Program-made: the position numbers and the translations under genes
Notes under the pieces: generated by a model
What the model was told of the DNA's origin: nothing
Seen by the model: the letters and a program-made list of their open reading frames with translations, nothing else
Databases searched by the model: none
Shown here: positions 21,761 to 22,717 of the stretch, one piece after another
Numbering within the stretch: position 1 is the first letter of the stretch
Layout of the letters: every line of letters starts with the position of its first letter
NCBI GenBank assembly: GCA_036402215.1
Contig: DASWTI010000200.1
Coordinates: forward strand, 1-22,717
Source of the DNA: DASXTS01 sp036402215
GTDB lineage: Bacteria; Actinomycetota; Actinomycetes; Mycobacteriales; Pseudonocardiaceae
DNA length: 22,717 bases
Reading direction: 5' to 3'

Positions 21761-22659
21761 CCGGGCGTGGCGCGCGGATGAGGCTGGAGCCGGTGGACGC
21801 GGCGATCCGGGGGGACGCGGCGTACGCGGCGACGTCGCACCTGACGGTGGTGGTCGACGGGGTCGTGGAGCTGGACGAGCACTACCGGGGACCGGTGGTG
21901 GACAACGTCCACTCGGTGACGAAGTCGGTGCTCTCCACGCTGGTCGGGGTGGCAATGCGGCACGGGCACGTACCGTCGCTGGACCTGGAGTTGCCGGGGG
22001 CACCGGGACAGACGCTGCGGCACGCGCTGACGATGACGCGCGGGGTGCGGATCGACGGGGTGTGGGACACCGACGTGGTGCAGTCGCTGGACGGGGGATG
22101 GGTGGTGGCGCTCGCGTCGGCACCGGCGGTGCGGGAGCCCGGGGTGACGTTCGAGTACGAGAACGGTGGGGCGCACCTGGTGGCGGCGCTGTTGCAGGAG
22201 CGGGTCGGCGTGCCGCTGGTGGAGTACGCGCGGGACGAGCTGTTCGGGCCGCTCGGCATCACCACGGCGGAGCCGGCCGTCGACCCGTCGGGGCTGTTCG
22301 TCGGCTGGGGCGACCTGAGGGTGTCGGCCGCGGACCTGCTGCGCCTGGGGCAGTTCTGGCTCGACCCGGGTGGCCTGGTCGACCCGGCGTACGCGGCGAC
22401 CATGACCAGTCCGCTCGGCCCGGGCGGGCCGCCCGAGGGCGCCGCGTACGGCCTCTGGTTCTGGGTGGACGACGGCCTGTTCTTCGCGGGCGGCTGGGGC
22501 GGCCAGCACGTGATCGTCTGCCCACGCACCCGCGCCGTGGTCGTCACCACCGCGCACGCCGCCTGGGCACCCGGCCCGCCGCTCACCCACACGTTGCCGC
22601 CCGGCTGGCGGCCGGCGAAGCGGCTGCTCGACGAGTACGTCCTGCCCTACCTCCGCTGA
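21757..22659 (+). CDS. Serine hydrolase, class C beta-lactamase-like
   Basis: A 300-residue enzyme of the serine beta-lactamase/penicillin-binding-protein-like fold. The nucleophile motif SVTK is at 53-56 (VHSVTKSVLSTLVG). YEN at 134-136 (TFEYENGGAHLVAALLQE) supplies the YxN element, and GGWGGQH at 245-251 occupies the position of the third, KTG/HxG-type, motif. No signal peptide or membrane anchor is present, so it should act in the cytosol, as many esterases of this fold do, rather than as a secreted beta-lactamase. The ATG overlaps the ABC-F stop (ATGA), so the two genes are translationally coupled. That link to a possible antibiotic-protection factor is suggestive; the substrate is unknown. 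Confidence 0.88.
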   Translation: MTGRGARMRLEPVDAAIRGDAAYAATSHLTVVVDGVVELDEHYRGPVVDNVHSVTKSVLSTLVGVAMRHGHVPSLDLELPGAPGQTLRHALTMTRGVRIDGVWDTDVVQSLDGGWVVALASAPAVREPGVTFEYENGGAHLVAALLQERVGVPLVEYARDELFGPLGITTAEPAVDPSGLFVGWGDLRVSAADLLRLGQFWLDPGGLVDPAYAATMTSPLGPGGPPEGAAYGLWFWVDDGLFFAGGWGGQHVIVCPRTRAVVVTTAHAAWAPGPPLTHTLPPGWRPAKRLLDEYVLPYLR

Positions 22660-22680
22660 GCACCACCGCGCCGGGCCGCC

Positions 22681-22705
22681 GCCGCGGGTACCCGTGGCCC
22701 GCGGC
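22681..22705 (+). terminator. Hairpin after the serine hydrolase gene
   Basis: GCCGCGGG (22681-22688) pairs perfectly with CCCGCGGC (22698-22705) around a 9-nt loop, 21 nt after the stop. The window ends 12 bp later, so a T-tract cannot be assessed. Confidence 0.45.
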
Positions 22706-22717
22706 CCGCGGCCGGCG

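Noticed and set aside
20132..22123. 663-codon minus-strand open frame
   Set aside because: Antisense to the ABC-F and serine hydrolase genes, with Arg/His/Pro-rich nonsense composition.
1..22717. CRISPR arrays, insertion sequences, tRNA or rRNA genes
   Set aside because: No regularly spaced repeats of CRISPR type, no transposase frame with terminal repeats and no cloverleaf or rRNA segment were recognised by eye.

Overview
The window is very GC-rich, with strong G/C bias at third codon positions, GTG as well as ATG starts, and several promoters that look leaderless. Gene content and order point to an actinomycete, most likely a member of the Pseudonocardiaceae or a relative; this is inferred from gene order recalled from other actinobacteria, not from a search. 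Much of the order matches the Mycobacterium tuberculosis block around Rv2671-Rv2681: RNase D, DUF3000, hemE, hemY, hemQ, msrB, a TAP-like secreted hydrolase and a RibD-like reductase, with different genes inserted between them.

Layout. 1-1283: C-terminal part of a LuxR-type regulator, cut by the window edge. 1381-4809 (minus): RNase D, an orphan NarL-type response regulator, DUF3000 and a small CxxC protein; 3405-3823 is non-coding and rich in predicted stem-loops. 4929-8229 (plus): overlapping hemE-hemY-hemQ, three steps of the coproporphyrin-dependent haem route. 8343-10629 (minus): a three-gene cassette of a TIGR04222-type membrane protein with a Ser/Gly/Cys tail, a DUF692/MNIO iron oxidase and a small partner protein. 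11116-12475: a divergent TetR regulator and six-helix transporter around a perfect operator-like inverted repeat. 12478-13736: a possibly frameshifted gene, msrB and a small membrane protein. 13857-16234: a Prim-PolC-like polymerase and a LigC-like ATP-dependent DNA ligase. 16285-17859: TAP-like alpha/beta-hydrolase lipoprotein. 17915-18133: stand-alone HARP-like mini-protein. 18367-19068: RibD C-terminal-type reductase. 19199-19924: an SDR lacking the catalytic Tyr/Lys. 20141-22659: an ABC-F ATPase translationally coupled to a class C beta-lactamase-like serine hydrolase.

The strongest candidate for an undescribed system is the MNIO cassette. All four cysteines of the membrane protein lie in its last 39 residues, in a low-complexity Ser/Gly tail. 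The next gene encodes a DUF692 enzyme with an apparently complete metal-ligand set, followed with a 4-nt overlap by a small basic protein. DUF692/MNIO enzymes modify cysteines of peptide substrates (methanobactin, 3-thiaglutamate, bufferins), so I infer that the tail is post-translationally modified, giving a membrane-anchored RiPP-like product, possibly metal-binding. Its position beside the haem operon is suggestive but does not prove a link.
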